The notes beneath the pieces were generated by a model. That model searched no databases. It was not told the DNA's origin and saw only the letters and a program-made list of their open reading frames with translations. The position numbers and the translations under genes were made by a program. A DNA stretch of 31,304 bases from HRBIN12 sp964640965 (lineage in GTDB: Bacteria > Actinomycetota > UBA4738 > HRBIN12): positions 1 to 31,304 of the forward strand of contig CAZXJB010000012.1 of the NCBI GenBank assembly GCA_964640965.1. Reading direction: 5' to 3'. Within the stretch, counting starts at the first letter, position 1; each line of letters begins with the position of its first letter. This document shows positions 15,376 through 23,351 of the stretch, piece after piece.

Positions 15376-15777
15376 ATGGCGGAGAACCAGGGCGGTGAGG
15401 TCACGATCGTCGGCAAGGGGGCCAAGCTCGAGGGCACGGTGGTCTCGGCCGGGTCGCTGCGGATCGACGGACAGGTCAAGGGCCAGATCAACGCGGACGG
15501 CGACGTGATGCTTTCGCCGCAGAGCCAGGTCGAGGCGGACATCCGCGCGCAGAACGTCGCCGTGGCCGGCCGCTTCAAGGGCACGATCGTCGTGAAGGGG
15601 CGCGCGGAGATCTCGCGCGGCGGCCGGGTCGACGGCGACATCACCTCGAAGACGCTCGTGATCGAGGAGGGCGCGATCTTCCAGGGGCAGAGCATCATGG
15701 ATCAGCCGCAGCCGGGCCAGGCCGCGGCGCCGCCCGCCCGGGAGGCGGCCCCGGCGCAGCCGGAGAAGGTGGGCTAG
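15376..15777 (+). CDS. Bactofilin-family cytoskeletal protein
   Basis: Small polymer-forming scaffold protein. 133 aa from the ATG at 15376, which is preceded by a G-rich stretch. The central ~100 residues show the repeating beta-helix pattern of bactofilins (DUF583): IVGKGAKLEGTV, LRIDGQVKGQI, VMLSPQSQVEADI, VAGRFKGTIV, AEISRGGRVDGDI, IEEGAIFQG. The C-terminal Ala/Pro/Gln tail is disordered. An in-frame GTG at 15313, overlapping the DUF4446 stop, would add 21 charged residues and cannot be excluded. Its stop shares a base with the serS GTG. Confidence 0.92.
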   Translation: MAENQGGEVTIVGKGAKLEGTVVSAGSLRIDGQVKGQINADGDVMLSPQSQVEADIRAQNVAVAGRFKGTIVVKGRAEISRGGRVDGDITSKTLVIEEGAIFQGQSIMDQPQPGQAAAPPAREAAPAQPEKVG

Positions 15778-17048
15778 TGCTCGACGTCCGGGCGATCCGC
15801 GAGGACCCCGAGCCGTTCCGCCGCGGCCTGGCCCGGCGCGGGCTCGGCGAGGTCGTCGACGAGATCCTCGCGCTCGACGCGCGGCGTCGCTCGCTCACGG
15901 CCCGGGTCGAGGAGCTGCGGGCCGAGCGCAACCGCGTCTCGAAGGCCGTCGGCCGCGCGCAGGACGAGGAGCGCGAGCGCCTGATCGCGCGGGCGGCGGA
16001 GTGCTCGGCGGAGCTCGAGCGGCTCGAGCCCGAGCTCGAGCAGGTCGAGCGGGAGCTCTCCGAGCTCCTCGCCCGCACGCCGAACGTGCCGCACGAGAGC
16101 GCCCCCGACGGGTTCACGGAGGAGGACGCGGTCGAGGTCCGCCGCCGAGGCGAGCCGCCGGCCTTCGACTTCCCGCCGCGGAGCCACGAGGAGCTCGGCG
16201 CGCTCCTCGGGGTCCTGGACACCGAGCGCGGCTCCCGCACGAGCGGCTCGCGCTTCGTCTACCTGCTCGGGGACCTCGTCCTCGTGCAGTGGGCGCTCGT
16301 CCGGCACGCCCTCGACATCCTGGTCCGCCGCGGCTTCACGCCGGTCATCCCGCCCGTGCTCGTGCGCGAGGAGGCCATGTTCGGCACGGGGTTCCTGCCC
16401 ACCGACGAGGCCAACCTCTACGTCACGACCGAGGACCGCCTGTACCTCGTCGGGACCTCGGAGGTCTCGCTCGCGGCCTACCGGATGGGCGAGATCATCG
16501 AGGAGGCCGACCTGCCGCAGCGGTTCGCCGGCTACTCGACGTGCTTCCGCCGCGAGGCCGGCAGCTACGGCAAGGACCTCGGCGGGATGTTCCGCGTCCA
16601 TCAGTTCGACAAGGTGGAGATGTTCAGCTTCACCCGCCCCGAGGACTCCTGGGACGAGCACGAGCTCCTCGTCGGCATCGAGGAGGAGATCATCGGCAAC
16701 CTCGAGCTGCCCTACCGCGTGGTGAACATCGCCGCCGGGGACCTCGGGGGTAGCGCGGCGAAGAAGTACGACATCGAGGTCTGGCTCCCCGGCCAGGGCC
16801 GCTACCGCGAGCTCACCAGCTGCTCCAACTGCACCGACTACCAGGCCCGCCGGCTGCAGACGCGGGTGCGGCGCTCGGACGGGACGATCGAGGCCCTGCA
16901 CACGCTGAACGGGACCGCGACGGCGATCGGCCGCACCCTCATCGCGATCCTGGAGAACCACCAGCGCGCCGACGGCTCGGTGGCCATCCCGGCCGCCCTG
17001 CACCCGTACCTGCCCGAGGACCTCCGCGAGCTCCGCCCCCGCGCCTGA
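15777..17048 (+). CDS. serS: Seryl-tRNA synthetase
   Basis: Charges tRNA-Ser with serine. 423 aa, normal length. The N-terminal coiled-coil arm (about 30-100) grips the tRNA variable arm. The class II core carries motif 2 (YSTCFRREAGSYGKDLGGMFRVHQF) and motif 3 (LNGTATAIGRTLIAILENHQ), with TSEVSLAAY and the ELTSCSNCTDYQARR serine-pocket stretch. GTG start; the G is shared with the TAG stop of the bactofilin gene. A tRNA-Ser gene lies 4.2 kb downstream on the same strand. Confidence 0.98.
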   Translation: MLDVRAIREDPEPFRRGLARRGLGEVVDEILALDARRRSLTARVEELRAERNRVSKAVGRAQDEERERLIARAAECSAELERLEPELEQVERELSELLARTPNVPHESAPDGFTEEDAVEVRRRGEPPAFDFPPRSHEELGALLGVLDTERGSRTSGSRFVYLLGDLVLVQWALVRHALDILVRRGFTPVIPPVLVREEAMFGTGFLPTDEANLYVTTEDRLYLVGTSEVSLAAYRMGEIIEEADLPQRFAGYSTCFRREAGSYGKDLGGMFRVHQFDKVEMFSFTRPEDSWDEHELLVGIEEEIIGNLELPYRVVNIAAGDLGGSAAKKYDIEVWLPGQGRYRELTSCSNCTDYQARRLQTRVRRSDGTIEALHTLNGTATAIGRTLIAILENHQRADGSVAIPAALHPYLPEDLRELRPRA

Positions 17049-17086
17049 GCGCCCCAACGCCCTCGCTCCCTGGACCGGGCTCAGGC
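17043..17086 (+). repeat. Inverted repeat at the serS stop codon
   Basis: GCCTGAGC (17043-17050, containing the serS TGA) and GCTCAGGC (17079-17086) are perfect 8-bp inverted copies with a 28-bp spacer. It could be a weak terminator for serS or an operator for the PAS kinase gene downstream, which has a TAGCGT -10-like box at 17094-17099. The long loop and lack of a T-run weaken the terminator reading. Confidence 0.35.
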
Positions 17087-17127
17087 CATGCCCTAGCGTG
17101 GTCGATACCCGTACCGTGGAGGCCCGC

Positions 17128-19359
17128 GTGACGGAGCAGGTGGACCGAACGAGCCTGCCGGAGCTCGGCGACCCGTCGGTCGCCGCGGCCCTGCGCCTGC
17201 CGCTCGCGGCCCTCGTCTACGACGTCGGCACGTTCCGGGTCCTCGCCGCGAACGACGCGGCCTGCGAGCTCGCGGGCCGCGATCGCGACGAGCTGCTGCG
17301 GGGGACCATCCTGGACCTGCTCCTGCCGGAGGACGTGGAGGCGCTCCGGGCGAGGATCCCGGCCCGGGGCCCGCTCCTCACCGAGCGCTGGAGGATCGCC
17401 CGCGGCGACGGGAGCGTGGTCTGGGTCCACACGGGGTCCACCGACGTCTCCTTCCGCGGCCGGGCGGCGCGGCTGCTCGTCGCGATCGACGTGACGGGGC
17501 GCGAGCGCGCGCTCGAGGAGCTCCGGGCGAGCGAGGCCCGCCTGCGGGCGCTCGTCGGCTCGATCGACGAGGTCCTGTTCGAGTTCGACCGCGACGCGAC
17601 GTGCCTCGGCATCTGGACCGTGAACGAGGCGCTGCTCGTCGCCCCACGGGAGCAGATGCTCGGGCGGACCGTCGTGGAGCTCGTCGGCGAGCAGCGCGGG
17701 CGCCCGATCGCGGAGGCGATCGCGCGGGTGATCGACTCGGGACGCGCCGAGACGATCGAGTACGACGTGGACCTCGCGGACGGGACCCACTGGGCCCTCG
17801 CGCGGGTCGCGCCGATCCCCGGCCCCGACGGCCGCCCCCGCACGGCCTCCTTCCTCGCCCGTGACATCACGAGCCGCGTGCGGGCCGAGCAGGAGCTGCG
17901 CCGAGCCGAGGAGCGGTGGCGCACCCTCGTGGAGCAGCTCCCGGCCGTCGTGCTCGTGGAGCGCCCGAGCCCGGACCCCTCCCAGCTCCTCATCGAGTAC
18001 CTGAGCCCTCGGGCCGAGGAGATCTACGGCTACCCCCTCGAGGTGATGACCGATGCGCGGCACTGGGCGCGGAGCCTCCACCCCGAGGACCGGGAGCGCG
18101 TGCTCGCGGCGAACGCCCGGGCGGAAGCAACGGGCGAGCCCTTCGACGAGACCTACCGGGTCCGCCGCGGCGACGGATCGTACGTGTGGACCCGCAGCAC
18201 CTCCCGGCTGATCCGGGACCCGGAGGGGTACCCGCTGGAGTGGGTCGGCGTCGAGCTCGACGTCACCGCGCAGATGGAGGCCGTGGAGGCCCTGCACCTC
18301 GCCGAGGAGCGGTACCGGACGCTCGTGGAGCAGCTCCCCGCCGTGGCGTTCGAGCTCGTGCGGGGTGGGAGCCCCTCGGACCTGGTCTTCACGTACCTCT
18401 CGCCGCAGGTCGAGCGGGTCTTCGGCCACCGGGCCGAGGAGCTCACCGGGGACCCAGGTCGCTTCGCCGAGCTCGTCCACCCCGAGGACCGCGAGCGGGT
18501 CGTGACCGCCGTCGGCCGGGCCTCGGCCGAGGAGGGCACGTTCGACGAGACCTTCCGCGTCCTGCGTCCGGACGGCTCCGTGGCCTGGCTCCACGGGCGG
18601 GCCGCGCCCGTGCTGGACGGGCAGGGGCAGATCGTGAGCTGGGAAGGGATCGCCCTGGACGTGACCGCCCAGATCGAGGCCGCGGAAGCCCTGCGCCGCG
18701 GCGAGGAGGAGCGCCGGGCCCTGCTCGCGCGGCTGGTGAGCGCGCAGGAGGAGGAGCGGGCGCGGATCGCCGCCGACATCCACGACGACCCGCTGCAGGC
18801 GATCGTCGCGGTGGGGATGCAGCTCGACCTGCTCGCCGAGGAGTGCGAGGGGAGCCCGGCCCTCGCGCGCATCCACGGACTGCGGGAGTCGGTCGGTCGC
18901 GCGGTGACGCGCCTGCGGACCCTGCTGTTCGAGCTCGCGCCGCCCTCGCTGGACTCCGGGCTCGCCGAGGCCGTGATGGAGCTCGGGGCCCGCGATGCGG
19001 CGCTCGGCGTCGAGCTCTCGGTGGAGGACCGGTCGAGCGTCGAGCTCCCGATGGAGGCACGGGCGGCGGCGTTCCGGATCGTCCGGGAGGCGCTCGCGAA
19101 CGTCCGCAAGCACGCCCGCGCGCGCCGGGCGTGGGTCCGGATCGAGGACCGGGACGGCGGCGTGCGCATCCTCGTGGAAGACGACGGCGTGGGCATCCCG
19201 CCGGAGCAGGTGGAGGGCGCGCCCGGCCACTTCGGCCTGCGGAGCATGCGCGAGCGCGCGGCCCTGTGCGGCGGGTGGCTCGAGGTCGGGCCTCGGCCGG
19301 AGGGCGGGACGCGGGTGGAGGTCTGGCTCCCCCCGCGGCCCCGCGCGGCTCAGCCCTGA
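17128..19359 (+). CDS. Multi-PAS sensor histidine kinase (HisKA_3/NarX-like)
   Basis: Soluble sensor kinase with no membrane segment. 743 aa from the GTG at 17128, chosen for the GGAGG five bases upstream; GTG at 17098 is an in-frame alternative. Four PAS domains follow one another (about 15-145, 150-260, 265-395, 400-525). The last two are PAS_3-like with HPEDRERV and WxGVELDVTAQ/WEGIALDVTAQ ends. The HisKA_3 helix has phospho-acceptor H552 in ADIHDDPLQAI (a D in place of the usual E or G). The HATPase_c domain shows EALANVRKHA, VEDDGVGIP and HFGLRSMRERA. This class normally pairs with a NarL/DosR-type regulator; none is in the window. The 3' end overlaps the convergent PAS gene by 10 bp. 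Confidence 0.93.
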   Translation: MTEQVDRTSLPELGDPSVAAALRLPLAALVYDVGTFRVLAANDAACELAGRDRDELLRGTILDLLLPEDVEALRARIPARGPLLTERWRIARGDGSVVWVHTGSTDVSFRGRAARLLVAIDVTGRERALEELRASEARLRALVGSIDEVLFEFDRDATCLGIWTVNEALLVAPREQMLGRTVVELVGEQRGRPIAEAIARVIDSGRAETIEYDVDLADGTHWALARVAPIPGPDGRPRTASFLARDITSRVRAEQELRRAEERWRTLVEQLPAVVLVERPSPDPSQLLIEYLSPRAEEIYGYPLEVMTDARHWARSLHPEDRERVLAANARAEATGEPFDETYRVRRGDGSYVWTRSTSRLIRDPEGYPLEWVGVELDVTAQMEAVEALHLAEERYRTLVEQLPAVAFELVRGGSPSDLVFTYLSPQVERVFGHRAEELTGDPGRFAELVHPEDRERVVTAVGRASAEEGTFDETFRVLRPDGSVAWLHGRAAPVLDGQGQIVSWEGIALDVTAQIEAAEALRRGEEERRALLARLVSAQEEERARIAADIHDDPLQAIVAVGMQLDLLAEECEGSPALARIHGLRESVGRAVTRLRTLLFELAPPSLDSGLAEAVMELGARDAALGVELSVEDRSSVELPMEARAAAFRIVREALANVRKHARARRAWVRIEDRDGGVRILVEDDGVGIPPEQVEGAPGHFGLRSMRERAALCGGWLEVGPRPEGGTRVEVWLPPRPRAAQP

Positions 19360-21185
19360 TCGGCGTGGAGGCCGAGGGTCCGGAAGGTCTGGAACGCGAG
19401 GTCGGCGTACCGACGCTCGAGGGCCTCCAGGCGCTCCAGGGTGGCGCGCTGCTCGGTCACGTCGAGCGCGATGCCGTGCCAGTAGCGGGGGCGCCCCATC
19501 TCGTCCCGGACGAGCACGGCCCGGCTGTGCAGCCACACCACCCGCCCGTCCCTGTGGAGGATCCGGTAGACCTCGTCGAAGGGCTCGCCGGTCGCCTCCG
19601 AGCGCGCATCGGCCGCGAGCACCCGCTCGCGGTCGCTCGGGTGGAGGATCCGACGGTAGGCGGTCGGGTCGGTCACGAGCTCCTCGATCGTGTAGCCCGT
19701 GATCGTCTCGGCCTGGGGCGAGAGGTAGAGGAAGCGCGTGAGCTCGGGCGAGGTCTTGGGCTCCACGACGTAGACGATGGCCGGGACCTGCTCGACGAGC
19801 ACCTGGTAGCGCTCGTGCGCCTCGCGAGCCTGTGCCTCGGCCTCCTTCCGCTCGGTGATGTCGACCATGAGGCCCTGGAACAGGCGGGGACGGCCGTCCG
19901 CGTGGCGCTCCACGAGCTCCGCCTGATCGCGGACCCACACGATGTGCCCGTCCCGGTGGAGGAACCGGTACTCCTCGGCGAAGGGCTCGCCCGTGGTCTC
20001 GGAGCGCAGCGTCGCGGCGATCACGCGCCGGCGATCGTCGGGGTGCAGCCGTGACATCCAGAAGTCCGGGTCGCGGTGCCACTCCTCCACCGTGTAGCCG
20101 AGGAGGTCCGTGATGCGCGGGCTCGTGTACGCCTCGGCGAGCCCCTCCCCGACGCCCCACGTGTAGGTGACGGCCGGGATCTGCTCGACGAGGAGCCGGT
20201 AGCGGCGCTCGGCCTCGGCGAGCTCCGCCTCCGCCCGCCGCCGCTCCGCCACCTCGAGGGCCATGAGGGCGTTGGCCTCCTCGAGCTCCGCCGTCCGCTC
20301 GGCGACCCGGCGCTCCAGCTCCGCGTGCGCCCGGCGCAGCCGCTCCTCGGCGTCCTTGAGCTCGGTGATGTCGAGCTGGATCCCCTGCCAGTACAGGGGC
20401 CGGCCCTCGGCGTCCCGGACGAGGGTGGCGACGTCCCGGAACCACACCGCTCGGCCGTCGGCTGCGATGAGGCGGTACTCGCGGCTCCACGGCGCGCCGG
20501 TGCGGTTGTGCTCGTCGAGCGCCGCGAGGGCGGGCTCGCGGTCGTCGGGGTGCAGGAGCTCCATCCAGATGTCGGGCTGATCCAGCCACTCCTGGCGCGT
20601 GTAGCCGAGGGCGCGCTCCACCTGGGGGCTCACGTAGAGCGTCCGGCGGTCGTCGTCGGGGGCGACGACGTAGACGATCGCGGGGAGGTTCTCGACGAGC
20701 GCCCGGTACTGCTGCTCGGCGCGACGGAGCGCCTCCTCGTGCTGCTTCTCCTCGGTGACGTCGTAGAGCACGCCCTGCCAGAAGAGCGTGCGGTCCTCGT
20801 CGTCGCGGACGGGGACGGCGCTGTCCCGGATCCACACGACCCGGTCGTCGGCCGAGACCATGCGGTACTCGCACTCGAACGGCTCGCCCCGCTCCCGCGC
20901 GCGCCGCCACGTCTCGGCGATCAGGTCGACATCCTCCGGGTACACCTGCCGGTACCACTGGGTGGGGTCGCGGAGGTAGCGCTCCGGCGGGTAGCCGAGG
21001 AGCTCCTCCACCTGGGGGCTGAGGTAGAGCGTCTCGGGGCGCTGGTCGTCGGTGTCGATGTAGACGACGGCGGGGACGCGCTCGACCAGGTGCCGGTAGA
21101 GCTGCTCGCTCCACGGCCCGAGGCGCGGAGCCATCGCGTCGCGCTCCGCCCCGGACGGGGTGCTCGGCACGGTCCCTCGCGCCAT
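19350..21185 (-). CDS. Four-PAS protein without output domain
   Basis: 611 aa built almost wholly of PAS_3 domains: about 25-150, 155-285, 330-460 and 465-590. A charged coiled coil (about 280-330, AELERRVAERTAELEEANA) separates the pairs. Each domain ends with the family pattern such as WQGVLYDVTE, WQGIQLDITE, FQGLMVDITE and WHGIALDVTE. No kinase, GGDEF, EAL or DNA-binding domain follows; only about 25 residues remain. It shares phrases such as ATGEPFDE and DRERVLAA with the convergent kinase, so the two probably arose by duplication. The ATG at 21185 is 6 bp after a TAGGAT box and may be leaderless; ATG at 21134 is an alternative. Ligands and partner are unknown. Confidence 0.88.
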   Translation of the reverse strand: MARGTVPSTPSGAERDAMAPRLGPWSEQLYRHLVERVPAVVYIDTDDQRPETLYLSPQVEELLGYPPERYLRDPTQWYRQVYPEDVDLIAETWRRARERGEPFECEYRMVSADDRVVWIRDSAVPVRDDEDRTLFWQGVLYDVTEEKQHEEALRRAEQQYRALVENLPAIVYVVAPDDDRRTLYVSPQVERALGYTRQEWLDQPDIWMELLHPDDREPALAALDEHNRTGAPWSREYRLIAADGRAVWFRDVATLVRDAEGRPLYWQGIQLDITELKDAEERLRRAHAELERRVAERTAELEEANALMALEVAERRRAEAELAEAERRYRLLVEQIPAVTYTWGVGEGLAEAYTSPRITDLLGYTVEEWHRDPDFWMSRLHPDDRRRVIAATLRSETTGEPFAEEYRFLHRDGHIVWVRDQAELVERHADGRPRLFQGLMVDITERKEAEAQAREAHERYQVLVEQVPAIVYVVEPKTSPELTRFLYLSPQAETITGYTIEELVTDPTAYRRILHPSDRERVLAADARSEATGEPFDEVYRILHRDGRVVWLHSRAVLVRDEMGRPRYWHGIALDVTEQRATLERLEALERRYADLAFQTFRTLGLHADQG

Positions 21186-21191
21186 GGCCGC

Positions 21192-21197
21192 ATCCTA
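21192..21197 (-). promoter_or_regulatory. -10 box of the four-PAS gene
   Basis: TAGGAT on the minus strand, six bases before the ATG at 21185, the same spacing as at the Rrf2-type gene (11431). It suggests a leaderless transcript. Confidence 0.4.
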
Positions 21198-21225
21198 CGG
21201 CGAGCGGCCGACGCGCGCGCCGGGC

Positions 21226-21231
21226 TAGACT
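21226..21231 (+). promoter_or_regulatory. -10 box of tRNA-Ser
   Basis: TAGACT, six bases before the mature tRNA 5' end, so the transcript would start at or next to the tRNA. It supports TAGACT as a common -10 form in this genome. Confidence 0.5.
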
Positions 21232-21237
21232 CGGCCC

Positions 21238-21324
21238 GGGAGGGTGGCCGAGCGGACGAAGGCGACGGTCTTGAAAACCGTTGGCGGGGCGACCCGCTCG
21301 TGGGTTCGAATCCCACCCCTCCCG
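21238..21324 (+). tRNA. tRNA-Ser (anticodon TGA)
   Basis: 87-nt class II tRNA. The acceptor GGGAGGG pairs with CCCTCCC and the discriminator is G. The anticodon stem ACGGT/ACCGT holds the loop CTTGAAA with anticodon TGA. A long variable arm (GGCGGGGCGACCCGCTC) and T arm GTGGG-TTCGAAT-CCCAC are present. The bases after the discriminator are CCT, so CCA is not encoded. The convergent GGDEF gene ends 2 bp away. Confidence 0.97.
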
Positions 21325-21326
21325 CC

Positions 21327-22253
21327 TCAGGCGGTCGGGGTGTCGGTCTGCAGGTGGATCCGGTTGCGGCCGCCCAGCTTGGCCCGGGCCAGGGCGTCCT
21401 CGGCCCGCCGCAGCACCTCTCGTTCCCCCTCTCCGGCCCGGGCGAGGACCGCGCCGCAGCTCACGGTCACCGTGACGGGCCGTGCGGCGAGCTCGAGCTG
21501 GGAGTGGGCGACGAGCGCGCGGAGGCGCTCCACGGCTCGCTCCAGCCGGTCTGCGTCCACGCCGGCGAGCACGGCGAGGAACTCGTCGCCGCCGTAGCGA
21601 CCGACCACGTCGAATGGCCGGGCCGCGCCGGCGAGCGTCCGGGCGACCATGCGCAGGACCGCGTCCCCCGCGTCGTGGCCCAGGCGCTCGTTCAGGCGCG
21701 TGAACCCGTCGAGGTCGAGGAGGGCCACGCCGACGGACCAGCCGTAGCGCTCGAGCTCGTCCAGGCGCGAGCGCAAGAGCCCTTCGACGAGGCGCCGGTT
21801 GGGGAGCTCGGTCAGGGGGTCGACGAAGGCGAGCTCCTCGAGCTCCCGGATCTGCTCGAGGGCCGCCATCCGCTTGGTGGCATCGTCGAAGGACTCGACG
21901 GCGCCGATGATCACCCCGTGGCGGCGGATCGGGGCGGCCTTGACGAGCACGGGGACGCGGTGGCCGTCGCGGTGCTTCAGGAAGACCTCGACCTCGCGCG
22001 GCATGCCGTCGTGCATCGTGGCGAGCAGCGGGCAGCCCTCGCGGCACAGGTTCCGGCCGGTCTCGTCGGTGTGGACGAGCACGTTGTCCCGGCACCGCCG
22101 ACCGAGCACCTCCGACGCCGGCCGCCCGGTGATGCGCTCGGCGGCCCGGTTCCAGTAGGTGATGCGACGCTCGCGGTCGACGAAGTACACGCCCTCGCTC
22201 AGCCCGTCGAGGAGCTCGCGGTAGAAGCTCCGGTCGGGCGAGATCTCGTCCAT
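21327..22253 (-). CDS. PAS-GGDEF diguanylate cyclase
   Basis: Makes cyclic di-GMP from two GTP. 308 aa: a PAS domain (about 8-130) with VDRERRITYWNRAAERITG and a cysteine pair in RRCRDNV...CREGCPLL, a helical linker, then a GGDEF domain (about 145-300). The active site reads GRYGGDEF, and an RxxD inhibitory site (RPFD) lies five residues before GGDEF, so product inhibition is expected. No membrane segment. The ATG at 22253 has no clear ribosome-binding site. It is divergent from hemH; the 129-bp gap holds a TATGCT box for hemH and little else visible. Confidence 0.93.
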   Translation of the reverse strand: MDEISPDRSFYRELLDGLSEGVYFVDRERRITYWNRAAERITGRPASEVLGRRCRDNVLVHTDETGRNLCREGCPLLATMHDGMPREVEVFLKHRDGHRVPVLVKAAPIRRHGVIIGAVESFDDATKRMAALEQIRELEELAFVDPLTELPNRRLVEGLLRSRLDELERYGWSVGVALLDLDGFTRLNERLGHDAGDAVLRMVARTLAGAARPFDVVGRYGGDEFLAVLAGVDADRLERAVERLRALVAHSQLELAARPVTVTVSCGAVLARAGEGEREVLRRAEDALARAKLGGRNRIHLQTDTPTA

Positions 22254-22326
22254 CCCAGAGAGGTCATCGGCCGCTGCGGCCCCGGGCTCGAGCGTGGTCG
22301 CCCGCAGACCGGGCGCCGCGGCTCCG

Positions 22327-22332
22327 TATGCT
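22327..22332 (+). promoter_or_regulatory. Putative -10 box of hemH-hemY
   Basis: TATGCT on the plus strand, 50 bp upstream of the hemH start. No convincing -35 box was found. Confidence 0.35.
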
Positions 22333-22382
22333 GGAGGCCGCGCCCGCGGGGCCGCCCGCGCCCGCGGAGGAAGGACGGACGG

Positions 22383-23351
22383 ATGACCGAGCCGATCGGC
22401 GTGCTGGTGATGGCCTACGGGACCGCGACGGGACCCGAGGACATCGAGCGCTACTACACGGACATCCGCGGCGGCCGTCCGCCGACCCCCGAGCTCCTCG
22501 CGGAGCTCCGCGAGCGCTACGCGGCGATCGGGAACCGGTTCCCGCTCCTTGCGACCACGCGCGCGCAGGCCGAGGGTCTCGAGCGCGAGCTGAACGCGAT
22601 CGAGCCGGGCCGGTTCCGGACCTACCTCGGGATGAAGCACTCCCCGCCCTCGATCGCCGACGCGGTGGCCGAGATGCGCCGGGACGGGATCCGGCGTGCC
22701 GTGGGGATCGTGATGGCCCCGCACTGGTCCGCGATGTCGACCGAGACCTACCGCGAGCGCGTCGAGGCGGCGGTGCGCGAGCACGGCGGCCCGGCCTTCA
22801 CGTTCGTCGAGAGCTTCCACGACCACCCCCTGTTCGTCGAGCTCCTCGCCCGCCGCGTGGCGAGGGCCCTCGCGAGCCTCGGGCCGGCCGAGCGCGAGGG
22901 CGCGGTGGTGGTCTTCACCGCGCACAGCCTGCCCGTCCGCACCCTCGAGGACGGGTCGCTCCGCTGCAAGACGTGCGAGGCCTGCCCGGAGGGGTGCCGG
23001 TACGAGCGCGAGCTCCGGGGGACGGCCCAGCTCGTGGCCGCGGAGCTCGGGCTCGAGCGGTGGCGGACCGCCTGGCAGAGCGTGGGGCGGACCCGCGACC
23101 CCTGGTGGGGTCCGCCGATCGAGGAGGTGATCCCCGTGCTCGCCGAGGAAGGGCACCGGGCCGTCGTGGCCTGCTCGGCGGGGTTCGTGGCCGACCACCT
23201 GGAGACGCTCTACGACCTGGACGTCGCCTGCCGGCGGATCGCGGAGGAGGCCCAGATCGCCTTCGCCCGGACCGAGATGCCGAACGAGGATCCGGCGTTC
23301 GCGCGGGCGCTCGCCGCCGTCGTGCGCGAGCACCTCGCCGCGGCCCCGTGA
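22383..23351 (+). CDS. hemH: Ferrochelatase (coproporphyrin type) with internal four-cysteine motif
   Basis: Inserts Fe2+ into a porphyrin. 322 aa. The N-terminus MAYGTATGPEDIERYYTDIRGG, with Y12, closely resembles the Bacillus enzyme now called coproporphyrin ferrochelatase (CpfC). Active-site residues are H181 (FTAHSLP) and E274 (GFVADHLETLYD). Cysteines 195, 198, 201 and 205 (C-x2-C-x2-C-x3-C) form an internal segment like that described for a [2Fe-2S] subclass of ferrochelatases, different from the C-terminal cysteines of the mycobacterial enzyme. GGAAGG lies upstream of the ATG. The stop overlaps the hemY start in GTGA, so the two last heme steps are coupled. Confidence 0.95.
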   Translation: MTEPIGVLVMAYGTATGPEDIERYYTDIRGGRPPTPELLAELRERYAAIGNRFPLLATTRAQAEGLERELNAIEPGRFRTYLGMKHSPPSIADAVAEMRRDGIRRAVGIVMAPHWSAMSTETYRERVEAAVREHGGPAFTFVESFHDHPLFVELLARRVARALASLGPAEREGAVVVFTAHSLPVRTLEDGSLRCKTCEACPEGCRYERELRGTAQLVAAELGLERWRTAWQSVGRTRDPWWGPPIEEVIPVLAEEGHRAVVACSAGFVADHLETLYDLDVACRRIAEEAQIAFARTEMPNEDPAFARALAAVVREHLAAAP

